DNA from: HGW-17 sp964516435
GTDB lineage: Bacteria; Myxococcota_A; Polyangia; HGW-17
NCBI GenBank assembly: GCA_964516435.1
Contig: CAZEZP010000012.1
Location: 10,700 to 74,699 of the forward strand
Direction: 5' to 3'
DNA: 64,000 bases
Position 1 is the stretch's first letter; every line of letters starts with the position of its first letter. Both the position numbers and the translations under genes were made by a program. The notes under the pieces are model-generated. The model saw nothing but the letters and a program-made list of their open reading frames with translations. It searched no databases and was not told the DNA's origin. This document shows, in pieces, positions 1 through 10,282 of the stretch.

Positions 1-1
1 G

Positions 2-721
2 TTCTTCGACGACGACTACGTTTCCACGCTGGACCCGCCGCATCCCAAGAAGACGCAGTACGAGGTGGAATTCCTGTATTCGCAGTTGGGGCTTTCACCG
101 GGCATGAAGGTTCTGGATGCGGGCTGTGCGGATGGCCGCCATGCCATCGGGCTGGCCACACGGGGCGTGCAGGTCTCGGGCATCGACACATCCGTTGCAT
201 TCCTGCTGGCCGCCAACCAGATGGCGCAGGAAGCCGGCCAGAGCGCAACCTTCATCAAGAAGGACATGCGGGAATACGTCCCTGCCTCCCCCCTGGATGC
301 CGTCATCTGCTTCGGCGGCACGTTCGGCTATTTTTCCGATGCCGAAAACGCCGACCTGTTGCGCCGCTTCGCCTCCTGGCTCGTCCCCGGCGGCAAATTG
401 CTGCTGGAAGTCATGCACCGCGATTACGTGGTGAGCCAGTTGCCCTCCCGCATCTGGTGGGAAGGCAACGGCTGCATGGTCATGGACGAATGCTATTTCC
501 AGTATGCCGACGACCGCCTCCTCGTGAAGCGCAACGCAGCCTTCGCCACCGGCAAGCAGCGCAACTACCAGTTGACCATCCGCGCGTATACCCTGCGGGA
601 AATCAGCGATCTGGCGCAGTCCGCCGGCTTCCGGATCCTTTCCGTCTCCGGCAGCATCTACACGCCGCGCGCGTTCACCGGCCAGTTGAGCCCCTCCATC
701 ATCCTGGTCCTGCAGAAATGA
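2..721 (+). CDS. Class I SAM-dependent methyltransferase (5' end outside window)
   Basis: The reading frame is open from the first bases of the window, so the gene begins upstream. A GTG at 65 lies inside the conserved fold and is unlikely to be the start. The visible 239 residues show a Rossmann methyltransferase: motif I VLDAGCADGRH, an acidic residue after strand 2 (GIDTS), then DAVICFGGTFGYF and the PGGKLLLE post-motif. The substrate cannot be read from the sequence; the C-terminal half resembles small-molecule methyltransferases rather than rRNA enzymes. It converges on nadB with only four bases between the two stop codons, and no terminator is visible between them. Confidence 0.8.
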   Translation, partial: FFDDDYVSTLDPPHPKKTQYEVEFLYSQLGLSPGMKVLDAGCADGRHAIGLATRGVQVSGIDTSVAFLLAANQMAQEAGQSATFIKKDMREYVPASPLDAVICFGGTFGYFSDAENADLLRRFASWLVPGGKLLLEVMHRDYVVSQLPSRIWWEGNGCMVMDECYFQYADDRLLVKRNAAFATGKQRNYQLTIRAYTLREISDLAQSAGFRILSVSGSIYTPRAFTGQLSPSIILVLQK

Positions 722-725
722 CCCG

Positions 726-2375
726 TCAGCCGTGATCCGGGCCCGTTCCCCGGATCAGGATCGTATCGCGCTCATAGAAGGCGCTGCGTTCGGGGTAATC
801 GATGTTGTAGTGGAGCCCGCGGCTCTCCTGGCGGCCGCGCGCGCCCGTGAGGATGAGATCCGCCACCAGCGCCAGATTGCGCAACTCGATCAGTTCGGGC
901 GTGATGAGGAATTTCCAGTAGTACAGATGGATTTCCTCCCGGATGAGGCGGATGCGGGAGGCCGCCCGGGCCAGGCGCTTGTCGGAGCGCACGATGCCCA
1001 CGTAGTTCCACATGGTGCGGCGGATTTCCTCCCAGTTGTGGGACACGACCACCCCCTCGTCGGAGGATACGGCCTGCCCGGACCGCCAGGGAATCAACCG
1101 GGGCGGCCGGATGCGCACGCACTCCCGCACGGCCGCCGCCGCCCGGCGTGCGAACACCAGCGCTTCCAGCAAACTGTTGGATGCCAGGCGGCAGGCCCCG
1201 TGCAAACCCGTATGGGCCACCTCGCCAATCGCGAACAATCCCGGCACATTGGTGCGCCCATCGGCGTCCGAAACCACGCCGCCGCAGGAGTAGTGGGCGG
1301 CCGGCACCACCGGAATGGGGTTTTTGCGCATGTCCACGCCGAACTCCAGGCAGCGGGCGAAGATATTGGGAAAGCGCTTCTGCAGGAAATCCCCATCCAG
1401 ATGCGTCATGTCCAGAAACACGCAATCATCGCCCGTGCGCTTGAGCTCGTTGTCGATGGCCCGCGCCACGACGTCGCGCGGGGCCAGATCCGCCCGCGGG
1501 TGGTACGCCGGCATGAACGCCGTCCCGTCGGCGCGGCGCAGGATGCCGCCTTCGCCCCGCAGCGCCTCCGAGATGAGGAAACCCTTGGCCTGCGGGTGGA
1601 AGAAGCACGTGGGATGGAACTGGTAGAATTCCATGTTGGCCACGGCCGCTCCCGCCCGGTACGCCATGGCCACGCCGTCGCCCACGGCGGTATCGGGATT
1701 GGACGTCACCAGGTAGACCTTTCCGGCGCCGCCCGTGGCCAGCACCGTGGCCCGCGCCAGGATGGTGTCGATGCGGGCGCTTTCCACGTCCATCACGAAA
1801 GCGCCGAAGCAGGCGTTCTGGCTGGTATACTTGGCCATGCTCAGCAGATCCACCGCGAAATGGTTCTCGAGAATGCGCACGTTGGACAGGCTGCGCACCT
1901 TCTTTTCCAGGTGCTCCATGAGCGCCACTCCGGTGAAATCGTCCGCATGGACGATGCGCCGGTGGGAGTGCCCGCCTTCCATGCCCAGGTCCAGTTCGCC
2001 GTTTTCCTTGCGGTTGGCCGGAAATCCGAGATTTTCGATGAGATCCCGCACGCAGGATGGGCCCTCCTGGACCACCATTTCCACGATGTCCCGATGGCAC
2101 AGGCCCGCGCCCGTCTCCAGCGTGTCCTGCACGTGGCTGGCGGGCAGATCGTCCATACCAAGCACGGCGGCGATGCCCCCCTGCGCATAATACGTGCTGC
2201 CATCGCGGATGCGCTTTTTTGTGACAATTGTCACCGAACCATGGGCGGCGGCCTGGATGGCGAAGTACAATCCAGCAATGCCGGAACCGATGACGAGATA
2301 ATCCGTTTCAATGATCTGGGAATCGAAAATGCGCGGCAATTCGAGTGTTTCTCCTTCGGGCGGGGACGCTACCAC
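726..2375 (-). CDS. nadB: L-aspartate oxidase NadB
   Basis: This flavoprotein oxidises L-aspartate to iminoaspartate, the first step of de novo NAD synthesis, and is cytoplasmic. It has 549 residues, usual for the family. Seen: an FAD dinucleotide fold (GSGIAGLYFA near residue 30), STYYAQGGIAAV, HSHRRIVHADD, the active-site QFHPT and RGEGG segments, and a helical C-terminal domain. These motifs separate NadB from succinate dehydrogenase flavoprotein, the closest alternative. The start is a GTG at 2375 with a G-rich stretch just upstream; no ATG fits before the FAD fold. Quinolinate synthase and nadC are not in the window. It diverges from the L,D-transpeptidase gene across about 174 bp. Confidence 0.93.
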   Translation of the reverse strand: MVASPPEGETLELPRIFDSQIIETDYLVIGSGIAGLYFAIQAAAHGSVTIVTKKRIRDGSTYYAQGGIAAVLGMDDLPASHVQDTLETGAGLCHRDIVEMVVQEGPSCVRDLIENLGFPANRKENGELDLGMEGGHSHRRIVHADDFTGVALMEHLEKKVRSLSNVRILENHFAVDLLSMAKYTSQNACFGAFVMDVESARIDTILARATVLATGGAGKVYLVTSNPDTAVGDGVAMAYRAGAAVANMEFYQFHPTCFFHPQAKGFLISEALRGEGGILRRADGTAFMPAYHPRADLAPRDVVARAIDNELKRTGDDCVFLDMTHLDGDFLQKRFPNIFARCLEFGVDMRKNPIPVVPAAHYSCGGVVSDADGRTNVPGLFAIGEVAHTGLHGACRLASNSLLEALVFARRAAAAVRECVRIRPPRLIPWRSGQAVSSDEGVVVSHNWEEIRRTMWNYVGIVRSDKRLARAASRIRLIREEIHLYYWKFLITPELIELRNLALVADLILTGARGRQESRGLHYNIDYPERSAFYERDTILIRGTGPDHG

Positions 2376-2549
2376 CCCCCCGGTCTTCCGTCAATGCCTC
2401 CGCAGGACCCCGGCAGGCGTGGGAAATTTTGCGTTTTTTCCCCGGTTGGCGTTTCATGGGGGGCCATGAAGACGCGTCCGATGCCTCTTTCGCCCCCCCT
2501 GCCCCCTCCGCCGGAGATTCCGTTTCCGGCAATGCCCCGGGAGGATGCC

Positions 2550-4742
2550 ATGCCCCCCAAAGACACGCCTTCGCCCCGCCGGAAAAAACGCCGCGGGTTC
2601 GGAACCCTGGCGGTTTCCATCGTGGCGTTCGCCGCTTTTTCGGCCGGCCTGGCCTGGGCGGTGGACTCCTTCCTCTCCCGCCGTTCACCCGCCGGCGGAC
2701 CGGCCGCGGGCTTCCGGAACGCGCCGGCAGGCCGCAATGCCAGACCGGCAGGAGCGCCCGCCGAAACGCCAAATGGCGCCGGCGACCGCACGGTGCAGGT
2801 AGCGGCCCCCGTCATTCCCGAGGACACGGACATCCCCGAAGGCATGCGCGTGCATGTCGCCAAGGACGGCCAACTGATACCCCGGCGCATTTCCGATGTG
2901 GAAAAATTCGGCTATTTCATCGTGGACCTGAGCGACGACGCGGTCCCGTTCATCTTCAGCGAAACGGCCGAGGCTCCCAACCGCTACCGCAAGACGTTCG
3001 TGGACGTGGCCAACGACCGCACGGACGAGCGGGGAGAACCCCTGCCCGAAGGCCGCCACAACTTCGTGGAACTGTTCGGCATCCCTCCGAGCCTGTCGGT
3101 GGTGGCCCGGCGCTTCCAGGAAGACGAGAAGAAGGAGTGCTTTTCCAAAATCGACTACGAGTTCTTCCGCAAGAGCCGCCTGAGCGTCTCCGATACGCAG
3201 TCCACGGCCATCCGGGAGGAATTCGAGCAGTTGCAGGCCGAACTCGATCGCGCCCGCAAGAAGACGGGCAAGGATGCGGCGCAACTGGCCAGGACCAACG
3301 AATATGCCCTGCTCGTGAAGAAGTACAATGCGGCTTCCGCGAAACTGACCATGATTGCCGAAGCCCAGAAGCGCCTGGCCTGCGAAGGGCTCCTGGACAA
3401 GCACACCCCCGGCGTGCTCTCCGCCGCCACCGTCAAGGCCATCCGGGACTTCGAGCACAAGCACATGATCTTCGGCTGGGGCATCCTTTCGGGGGATACC
3501 CGGGCGGGTTTCGGCCGCACGCCCCTGGAAAACAACTTCGCCACCCTGCGCCGCGTGCTGGAAGCCCGCGTGACCTGGTCGCTGGGCATCATCGAGGACG
3601 GCTCCGTCAATGGCGTGAAGGAACTGCCCGACACGTGGAAGGACAAGGAAGGCAAGGAGCACAAGGTCCGCAACCTCGTAGACGAATACACGACGCTGCT
3701 GATGCGGGAGATGGGCGTGGACACGCCGGAGAAGGCGCGCGCGTTCTTCCTGAAGGCCGACCCGCGGGACTTCGCCTCGCTGCGGGTGGCGTTCGCCGGG
3801 CCGCCGCTGCCCGAGTATTACCAGAGCGACATGGATTTCTCCGTGGTCATCGACCGCGGCGACGTGTACTACGACGCTCCCTTCGACGCCGCGGGCAACG
3901 CACGCTCCCAGCCGGTGTTCCGGCGCCCCCGCACCATCCTGTACATCGAGTACCTGGGACAGAAGATTCCCCTGGTGCGCTACGGCACCACCATCGGCGG
4001 CTGGCGCCGGGAATTCAGGGATGGCCGGGAATATCTCGCCTACAAAGGCTCCGATGTGGGCCCCCGCATCTGGAAGGACATCTATGCCGCGCCCGTGTGG
4101 ATTCCCCCGGCCACCACGCCGCCCTCGTCCCTGCTCAAGCGGGAGAAAATCGACAACCGCTGGGTGACCCGCGTGAACACCGAGGAGATGGGGCCCTCCT
4201 ACGCCTCGGCGTACGGGCTGGTGGCCGCCGTGCATATCCGCAGCACCGACGACAACGGGCGCCCCATCTGGCAGGACAACGGCATCCGCTCGCACGGCTC
4301 GGTGGACTACATGTCCATCATGCGCTCCTTCTCCCATGGCTGCCACCGCCTGCACAACCACCTGGCGATCCGCCTGTTCTCCTTCATCCTGCACCATCGC
4401 GCCCACGAACGAGTGGGGCAGACGAAACTGCGCTACAACAAGAAGTTTTCCGTCGGCGGGCAGAACTACCAGGTGCTGCTGGACACGCGCGGCTACCAGT
4501 TCTCGCTGCGCCGCCCCATCCCGGTGATGGTGGAGGAAGGCCGCATCCTCGGAAAACTGAAGGAGCCCTACAAGGGGCTTCTGCCCATTCCGGGGCACGT
4601 CTACGACCCCGACGACCCCAACCTCAAGGAGAACGTGACCGTGGACCCGGCGGATCGGGCTGGCCCCGTGTCCGGAGATCCCGAAGGCGCCGACGCCGCC
4701 GACCTGCCGCAACTGCCCCCGCCGCCGCCCGCACGCCGCTAG
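2550..4742 (+). CDS. Membrane-anchored L,D-transpeptidase (YkuD/YcbB type)
   Basis: This 730-residue protein is predicted to cross-link peptidoglycan through 3-3 bonds or attach proteins to it. A basic N-terminus is followed by one membrane segment (about residues 17-38) and a Pro/Ala-rich linker. A peptidoglycan-binding-like stretch lies around 275-320 (TPGVLSAATVKAIRDF). The YkuD catalytic domain has His582 in RSHGSVD and Cys598 in SHGCHR, the family signature. The frame stays open far upstream opposite nadB, but the ATG at 2550 is chosen because GGGAGG precedes it by five bases and the membrane anchor follows. The C-terminus is Pro-rich. The stop is followed after 11 bp by the 41-bp tandem repeat. 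Confidence 0.88.
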   Translation: MPPKDTPSPRRKKRRGFGTLAVSIVAFAAFSAGLAWAVDSFLSRRSPAGGPAAGFRNAPAGRNARPAGAPAETPNGAGDRTVQVAAPVIPEDTDIPEGMRVHVAKDGQLIPRRISDVEKFGYFIVDLSDDAVPFIFSETAEAPNRYRKTFVDVANDRTDERGEPLPEGRHNFVELFGIPPSLSVVARRFQEDEKKECFSKIDYEFFRKSRLSVSDTQSTAIREEFEQLQAELDRARKKTGKDAAQLARTNEYALLVKKYNAASAKLTMIAEAQKRLACEGLLDKHTPGVLSAATVKAIRDFEHKHMIFGWGILSGDTRAGFGRTPLENNFATLRRVLEARVTWSLGIIEDGSVNGVKELPDTWKDKEGKEHKVRNLVDEYTTLLMREMGVDTPEKARAFFLKADPRDFASLRVAFAGPPLPEYYQSDMDFSVVIDRGDVYYDAPFDAAGNARSQPVFRRPRTILYIEYLGQKIPLVRYGTTIGGWRREFRDGREYLAYKGSDVGPRIWKDIYAAPVWIPPATTPPSSLLKREKIDNRWVTRVNTEEMGPSYASAYGLVAAVHIRSTDDNGRPIWQDNGIRSHGSVDYMSIMRSFSHGCHRLHNHLAIRLFSFILHHRAHERVGQTKLRYNKKFSVGGQNYQVLLDTRGYQFSLRRPIPVMVEEGRILGKLKEPYKGLLPIPGHVYDPDDPNLKENVTVDPADRAGPVSGDPEGADAADLPQLPPPPPARR

Positions 4743-4753
4743 TCGGGTCCGCC

Positions 4754-5163
4754 AAACCAGCTTTGGCCCAGAGTCCGCTCCCAGTGGACACCAGAACCCA
4801 GCTTTGGCCCAGAGTCCGTTCCCGGTGAACACCGGAACCCAGCTTTGGCCCAGAGTCCGCTCCCGGTGGACACCAGAACCCAGCTTTGGCCCAGAGTCCG
4901 TTCCCGGTGAGCACCGGAACCCAGCTTTGGCCCAGAGTCCGCTCCCGGTGGACACCGGAACCCAGCTTTGGCCCAGAGTCCGTTCCCGGTGAACACCGGA
5001 ACCCAACTTTGGCCCAGAGTCCGTTCCCGGTGAACACCGGAACCCAGCTTTGGCCCAGAGTCCGTTCCCGGTGAACACCGGAACCCAGCTTTGGCCCAGA
5101 GTCCGTTCCCGGTGAACACCGGAAGCCAGCCTTGGTCCAGAGTCCGTTCCCGGTGGACACCGG
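4754..5163. repeat. Tandem repeat, ten contiguous 41-bp units
   Basis: Ten head-to-tail copies begin at 4754, 4795, 4836, 4877, 4918, 4959, 5000, 5041, 5082 and 5123, with no spacers. Most units contain the palindrome CCGGTG-NN-CACCGG and the invariant core CTTTGGCCCAGAGTCCG. The first unit and the last differ most (CCAGTG in the first, CCTTGGTCC in the last), as expected of decaying array edges; interior units differ by one to three bases. The 41-bp period is not a multiple of three, so it is not built to encode a repeated peptide, although all frames stay open on the minus strand. It sits directly after the L,D-transpeptidase stop and before a gene on the same strand. Confidence 0.95.
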
Positions 5164-5406
5164 AAATCAACGGTATTCCCCGCCGCCCGGCTGCCGACGC
5201 CGGGTGCATCGATTTCACATCGAAACACGTTCGCGCTTCCGGCTGCCACCCGGCCAACATCCGAACATTTCCGTCCCCCGCCGCCGCAGAGCCTGCACCC
5301 GCGAAACCCGCGGCCAGGAAAGTCCGCCGCCGAAAAAAATCCGCCTTCCCCTTGATCTTCCACAGGCTTTCCCGTTACAACCGCAGCTGCGCGAAAGGGG
5401 GAATTC
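5164..5406. other. Non-coding leader between repeat array and glycosyltransferase gene
   Basis: This 243-bp GC-rich stretch has no convincing gene, terminator or sigma-70 promoter. The only recognisable element is the ribosome-binding site AAGGGGGAA just before the next ATG. Confidence 0.5.
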
Positions 5407-6684
5407 ATGAAAATCCTCTTCTGGGCCACGCATCTGAATGGCGAAATCCTCAACTACCTGCGCTACGAACAGGCGCGCCGGAAGCACGACCTGCTCCTGG
5501 CCTACGATCGCTGGGACCGGTTCCAGGGCGAGGCCTGCCAGACCCTGTGGCCGCTTTCGGTGCGCGTGGTGGGCCGCCGCACCTGGCGGGATCACCTGGA
5601 AATCCAGCGTTTCGGCGCCGACGTCGTGGTGGTGGACAACCATCTTCCGCCGCTGCCGGTGGCCCGGAAGATATTCGTGATCTGGCACGGCTATGGATGG
5701 AAAGGCCCCCAGGACCGGGCCGAATTCGCCACCTTCTTCCGGCAGTGCGAGCGGCTCACGGGCCCCATCGACGCGCCCAACCCGCGTTTTTTATGGAAAG
5801 CCTATGGTCCCCTGGACGAATCCCAGCGCATCGAGCGCATGGAACTGCCACCGTCCAACATCCGGCAACTGGGCATGGCGGCCGCCGACGACTTCTTCGT
5901 GCGCACGCTCGACCGGGCGGCCGTGCAGCCCTTCTACACCGTGGACGTGAAACGGCCCACGCTGCTGTTCGCCCCCACCTGGCACTACGATGAAGTGTTC
6001 CACCACTGGGGCGGAGACGCCCGGATGCTGGACGCCCTGGGAGATTTCGTGGAAAAGCGCGGGGTCAACCTGGTCATGCGCATGCACGACCGCAGGCGCT
6101 ACGCCCCGGAAACGCTGGCCCGCGTGGATGCCTGGGCGGCCGCCCACCCCGGCGTCATGCTCAAGTACCACGACGAATGGGAGGACAACACGGTGGACCT
6201 GATGCTGGCCGACGTGCTGCTGACGAATTTCTCATCCATCGCCAATCCCTACTATGCATCGGGGAAACCCAGCGTGCACATCTATCCCCTGAGCCCGGAA
6301 GTGGAAGAAGTCCAGTGGCGCCGCCTGCAGACCGGCGGCGTCGATGCGGGCCGGAAGATTCGCACGCGGGACCTGTGGAAACTGGATCTCACCGAAAACG
6401 GGGGCGATCTGGCCCGCACGCCCGAGGAGATGTTCGCCCAACTCGACGCCGCGCTGGCCCATCCGGACGTCCACCGGGAACGCGCGCGCCGCTTTCTGGA
6501 CACCTACATCTTCGGCTGCGACGGGCACACCTGCGAACGCATCGGAAGTTTCATCGACGAGTGGGCCGGCGATGACGGTTCCGGGTGGCATTGGCCGCCA
6601 GCCGCGCAACTGCTGCGCCCTGCCGTGATGCGGGGCTGGCTGCGCACGGCACAGCACGAATGGCAGACCCGCAGACGGAAGTAG
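5407..6684 (+). CDS. CDP-glycerol glycerophosphotransferase/TagF-like glycosyltransferase
   Basis: This 425-residue protein resembles the GT-B fold family that transfers glycerol-phosphate or related units to cell-surface polymers. Motifs in order: VIWHGYGWKG (the HG loop), LLFAPTWHYDE (the APTW element of TagF/TagB proteins) and LLTNFSSIANPYYASGKP, equivalent to the usual TDYSS donor-site motif. No membrane segment or signal is visible. The start at 5407 follows AGGGGGAATTC. Gram-negative relatives are usually found with capsule, teichoic-like or O-antigen clusters; here it stands alone after the repeat, so the acceptor is unknown. A glycosyltransferase of another GT-B family is the alternative. 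Confidence 0.75.
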   Translation: MKILFWATHLNGEILNYLRYEQARRKHDLLLAYDRWDRFQGEACQTLWPLSVRVVGRRTWRDHLEIQRFGADVVVVDNHLPPLPVARKIFVIWHGYGWKGPQDRAEFATFFRQCERLTGPIDAPNPRFLWKAYGPLDESQRIERMELPPSNIRQLGMAAADDFFVRTLDRAAVQPFYTVDVKRPTLLFAPTWHYDEVFHHWGGDARMLDALGDFVEKRGVNLVMRMHDRRRYAPETLARVDAWAAAHPGVMLKYHDEWEDNTVDLMLADVLLTNFSSIANPYYASGKPSVHIYPLSPEVEEVQWRRLQTGGVDAGRKIRTRDLWKLDLTENGGDLARTPEEMFAQLDAALAHPDVHRERARRFLDTYIFGCDGHTCERIGSFIDEWAGDDGSGWHWPPAAQLLRPAVMRGWLRTAQHEWQTRRRK

Positions 6685-7087
6685 CCGCCCCCCGGAACCT
6701 TCCCGCAGAAACCAGTTTTTCCCTTTGCCTGAGGGTTGCTCCGCCCCGGAAGCCGAATCCGCCCGCGGACAAGAAAGGCACCGCCGTGGACGCCCGGCTT
6801 GCGAACCGCAGATTTTCGTTTTCGAATTCCCGGTCAAAAAAACAGCAAAAAGCCGCCTGCGAGGGCGATTCCGGCTTTGATCAACCCCGCATCCCAGACA
6901 GGTGGGTCCCACAATAGCCGACGCCTGCTTCTCCTCCACCTTGACGAGGAGCTTGCGCGGTTCGGCCAGCGGCAGAACCCGGGGTTGACGCGTTGGGGAT
7001 GAACATGTGTCCGGCTGTCGCGTCCCGCAGACGGCAAAATTTTTATACCGGGAAGTTCGGGAGGATTCAAGAACGGTTTTCGGTTTC
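6685..7087. other. Intergenic region between convergent genes
   Basis: This 403-bp region separates the glycosyltransferase gene (forward) from the ars operon (reverse). It holds one clear reverse-strand terminator (6836-6878). A weak CTCCTC/GAGGAG inverted repeat lies around 6931-6952 without a U-run. No gene is supported. Confidence 0.6.
6836..6878 (-). terminator. Intrinsic terminator for the ars operon
   Basis: Read on the minus strand, AAAGCCG pairs with CGGCTTT across a 16-base loop, followed by TTGCTGTTTTTTT. It lies about 210 bp beyond the stop of the arsenic fusion gene. Confidence 0.7.
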
Positions 7088-8626
7088 TCAGGAGGGCCGT
7101 GGCCTGCGGGCGAAGAACAGCACGGAAAACAGGTGCCCGGCCAGCATCGACGCCAGGCGGTCGCGAAAAGCCGAAGGCAGGAAAGACGCGCTGCAGCAGT
7201 CGCATTCCTCGCCAGCGTCGAAGGCCTGCCCCAGCATTTCGCGGATCTGCACCGTGGAATACGCCTTCAGGTCCAGCACCCGCGGATTCTCGAATCCCGC
7301 CCGGCGCATGGCGTCCAGCAGGCCGTCCACGCTTTCGGCGCCGCCGATGCAGGCCGAAACCGCCTGCAGGCTGTTTTTCGCCCACGGCGGCAGTTCGTCG
7401 GCGCAGATGTCGGCGAACACCAGCCGGCCGCCGGGCTGGAGCACCCGGAAGATTTCCGCGAACACGCGTTCCTTCTCGGGACTCAGGTTGACGACGCAAT
7501 TGGAGATGACGCAATCCGCCAGGGCATCCGGCAGCGGCATGCGCTCCAAAGTCCCCTGCACCAGTTCGAAATTCCCGATTCCCGCATCAGCGAGGTTCCT
7601 GCGGGCCGCCTCCAGCATGGCGCCGGTCATGTCCAGCCCCACCACCCGGCCCGCCGGCCCCGTTTTCCGCGCCGCCGCCAGCAGATCCCGGCCCGCGCCG
7701 CAGCCGACGTCCAGAATGGTTTCCCCGGGGGCGATGCCGGCCGCATCCACCGGGTCGCCGCAGCCCCAGGAAGGAATACCGGCATCGGTTTCAGACAGGT
7801 CCCCGCCCGAAGGCACGCAGCAGGAAGAGGCCGCCCCCGTACAGCACGAGGAAGCCGGGCCGCAGGACGTGCAGGAACCGAGCGCCCGGGCGTAGGACTC
7901 CGACACGCGCTGCCGGACCTGGTCGGCATCGGGCTTCCAGATGACCTCCAGACGTTTCTGCAGTTCGGCCGCCGTACGGAAGAACGCGTTGAGCCGGGCC
8001 GCTTCGTCTCCCTGCACGGCCGCCGGGTCGTCGAGCCCCCAGTGGATGCGGCGGGCCTTGCCCAGAAACAGCGGGCAGGCTTCCTCGGCGCACAGCGTGA
8101 TGACCGTATCCACCAGGGAAGGATCGATGGAATCCACGTGCTTGGAAAAATGCCCGGACACGTCCACACCCATGGACTGCAGCACCCGCATGGCTTCCGG
8201 ACGGGGCGATGTGGGCTCGCTTCCGGCCGAGAAGATGCGCACGTCCGGGGGCGCGAGAAGCCGGGCGATGCCTTCGGCCATCTGGCTGCGCGCGGAGTTG
8301 GCCACGCACAGGAAAAGCACGCCCCGGGGATTGAGAGCCCGCAGCAGGGCGGCCTCCAGAAGCCAGCGCGCAGGAACGCCCGTTCCCCCCTCGTACGAAC
8401 GGCAGGACAGGGAGACGGTACCCACCGGCCCTTCGATGTCGCGCCCATCGATCTGGATGGAGGGGGAACCGAAAATCCCGTGGTCCAGCGCCTCCCGGAA
8501 ACTGCCGAATGCCACGCGCCGCACGCGGGCATCCGTGATGCCCAGATCGGCCAGGACTTCCTGCAGCCGCGTCCAGGCCGCCTCGGCATGGGGACAATCA
8601 TGAGTGAAATAGAAATCGATGTTCAT
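7088..8626 (-). CDS. Three-domain arsenic detoxification fusion: thioredoxin-like + ArsC arsenate reductase + ArsM arsenite methyltransferase
   Basis: This single 512-residue protein carries three modules. Residues 1-100 are a thioredoxin-fold domain (CPHAE, GSPSIQIDG, SCRSY), similar to small domains in mercury/arsenic loci. Residues about 100-240 are a low-molecular-weight-phosphatase ArsC with the P-loop CVANSARSQ (C-x5-R) and the second redox pair in TLCAEEACP. Residues about 280-510 are an arsenite S-adenosylmethyltransferase with LDVGCGAGRD, SNCVVNL and ACIGG, which hold two of the arsenic-binding cysteines of ArsM. A Cys-rich linker (CTSCG, SSCC) near 250-270 could supply the third. 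It should reduce arsenate and methylate the product. AGGAAAGGA precedes the ATG. It is last in the operon after arsR and acr3. No in-frame break separates the modules. Confidence 0.9.
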   Translation of the reverse strand: MNIDFYFTHDCPHAEAAWTRLQEVLADLGITDARVRRVAFGSFREALDHGIFGSPSIQIDGRDIEGPVGTVSLSCRSYEGGTGVPARWLLEAALLRALNPRGVLFLCVANSARSQMAEGIARLLAPPDVRIFSAGSEPTSPRPEAMRVLQSMGVDVSGHFSKHVDSIDPSLVDTVITLCAEEACPLFLGKARRIHWGLDDPAAVQGDEAARLNAFFRTAAELQKRLEVIWKPDADQVRQRVSESYARALGSCTSCGPASSCCTGAASSCCVPSGGDLSETDAGIPSWGCGDPVDAAGIAPGETILDVGCGAGRDLLAAARKTGPAGRVVGLDMTGAMLEAARRNLADAGIGNFELVQGTLERMPLPDALADCVISNCVVNLSPEKERVFAEIFRVLQPGGRLVFADICADELPPWAKNSLQAVSACIGGAESVDGLLDAMRRAGFENPRVLDLKAYSTVQIREMLGQAFDAGEECDCCSASFLPSAFRDRLASMLAGHLFSVLFFARRPRPS

Positions 8627-8650
8627 GAGAAAATTCCTTTCCTGGTGAAA

Positions 8651-9852
<1,202 letters not shown>

Positions 9853-9856
<4 letters not shown>

Positions 9857-10233
9857 GGGGACTCCTCTCCATGGAAAACGGTCTGCGTGCAGGCGTTTTC
9901 CAGTTGTTTCCTCCGGTTCCATTCCTCCATGCGTTTCTGCAGGCCGGCCGTCCAGAGCGAGGCGATCAGTTCCCGGTTGCCCGCCAGGATGGCCGCGGCC
10001 GGCGCCGGCGGTTCCGGGTGGATCCGGTAATACATCCAGGTGCCCTCCCGGCGGTCCTGCAAAAGCCCCGCATGCAGCAGATAGCGCAGATGCCGGCTCG
10101 CCTTGGATTGCGTGATGCCGCACACCTGCATCACGTCACACACGCACACTTCCCCGGCCTGCAGGATCATCGCCAGGATCTGCAGGCGTGTTTCATCCGA
10201 AAGCGCCTTGAAAACACTCGCGTGAAACTTCAT
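9853..10233 (-). CDS. arsR: ArsR/SmtB-family arsenite-responsive repressor
   Basis: This 126-residue winged-helix repressor heads the ars operon. The DNA-recognition helix segment is TQSKASRHLRYL. Cysteines in GEVCVCDVMQVCG form the arsenite-binding site typical of ArsR (CxC plus a third Cys). A shifted Cys pair is also seen in related repressors, so the inducer could include antimonite. GGGAG lies eight bases before the ATG. The promoter and a perfect 8-bp inverted repeat lie immediately upstream, which fits autorepression that arsenite would relieve. Confidence 0.93.
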
Positions 10234-10253
10234 GTTCGCCGCTCCCGGCCCGA

Positions 10254-10282
10254 TGTATAACCGGATAAGCGGTTATATGCAA
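10254..10282 (-). promoter_or_regulatory. ars operon promoter with embedded ArsR operator
   Basis: On the minus strand, -35 TTGCAT and -10 TATACA are 17 bp apart. The perfect inverted repeat TATAACCG-N6-CGGTTATA (10256-10277) fills the spacer and overlaps the -10, so a bound repressor would block RNA polymerase. About 20 bases remain to the arsR ATG. Confidence 0.78.

Noticed and set aside
732..2549. In-frame 606-codon extension of the L,D-transpeptidase to the left
   Set aside because: It runs antisense through nadB. The ATG at 2550 has a proper ribosome-binding site and membrane anchor.
4754..5163. CRISPR array
   Set aside because: Units are contiguous, with no variable spacers, and no cas genes are nearby.
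2685..5453. 922-residue reverse reading frame through the L,D-transpeptidase gene and the tandem repeat
   Set aside because: It is antisense to a gene with clear motifs, lacks any domain, and is open only because of GC bias and the repeat array.
6931..6980. tRNA- or riboswitch-like fold (GGTTC...GAACC and CTCCTC...GAGGAG)
   Set aside because: Arms are short, the acceptor and anticodon arms cannot be placed, and no U-run follows.
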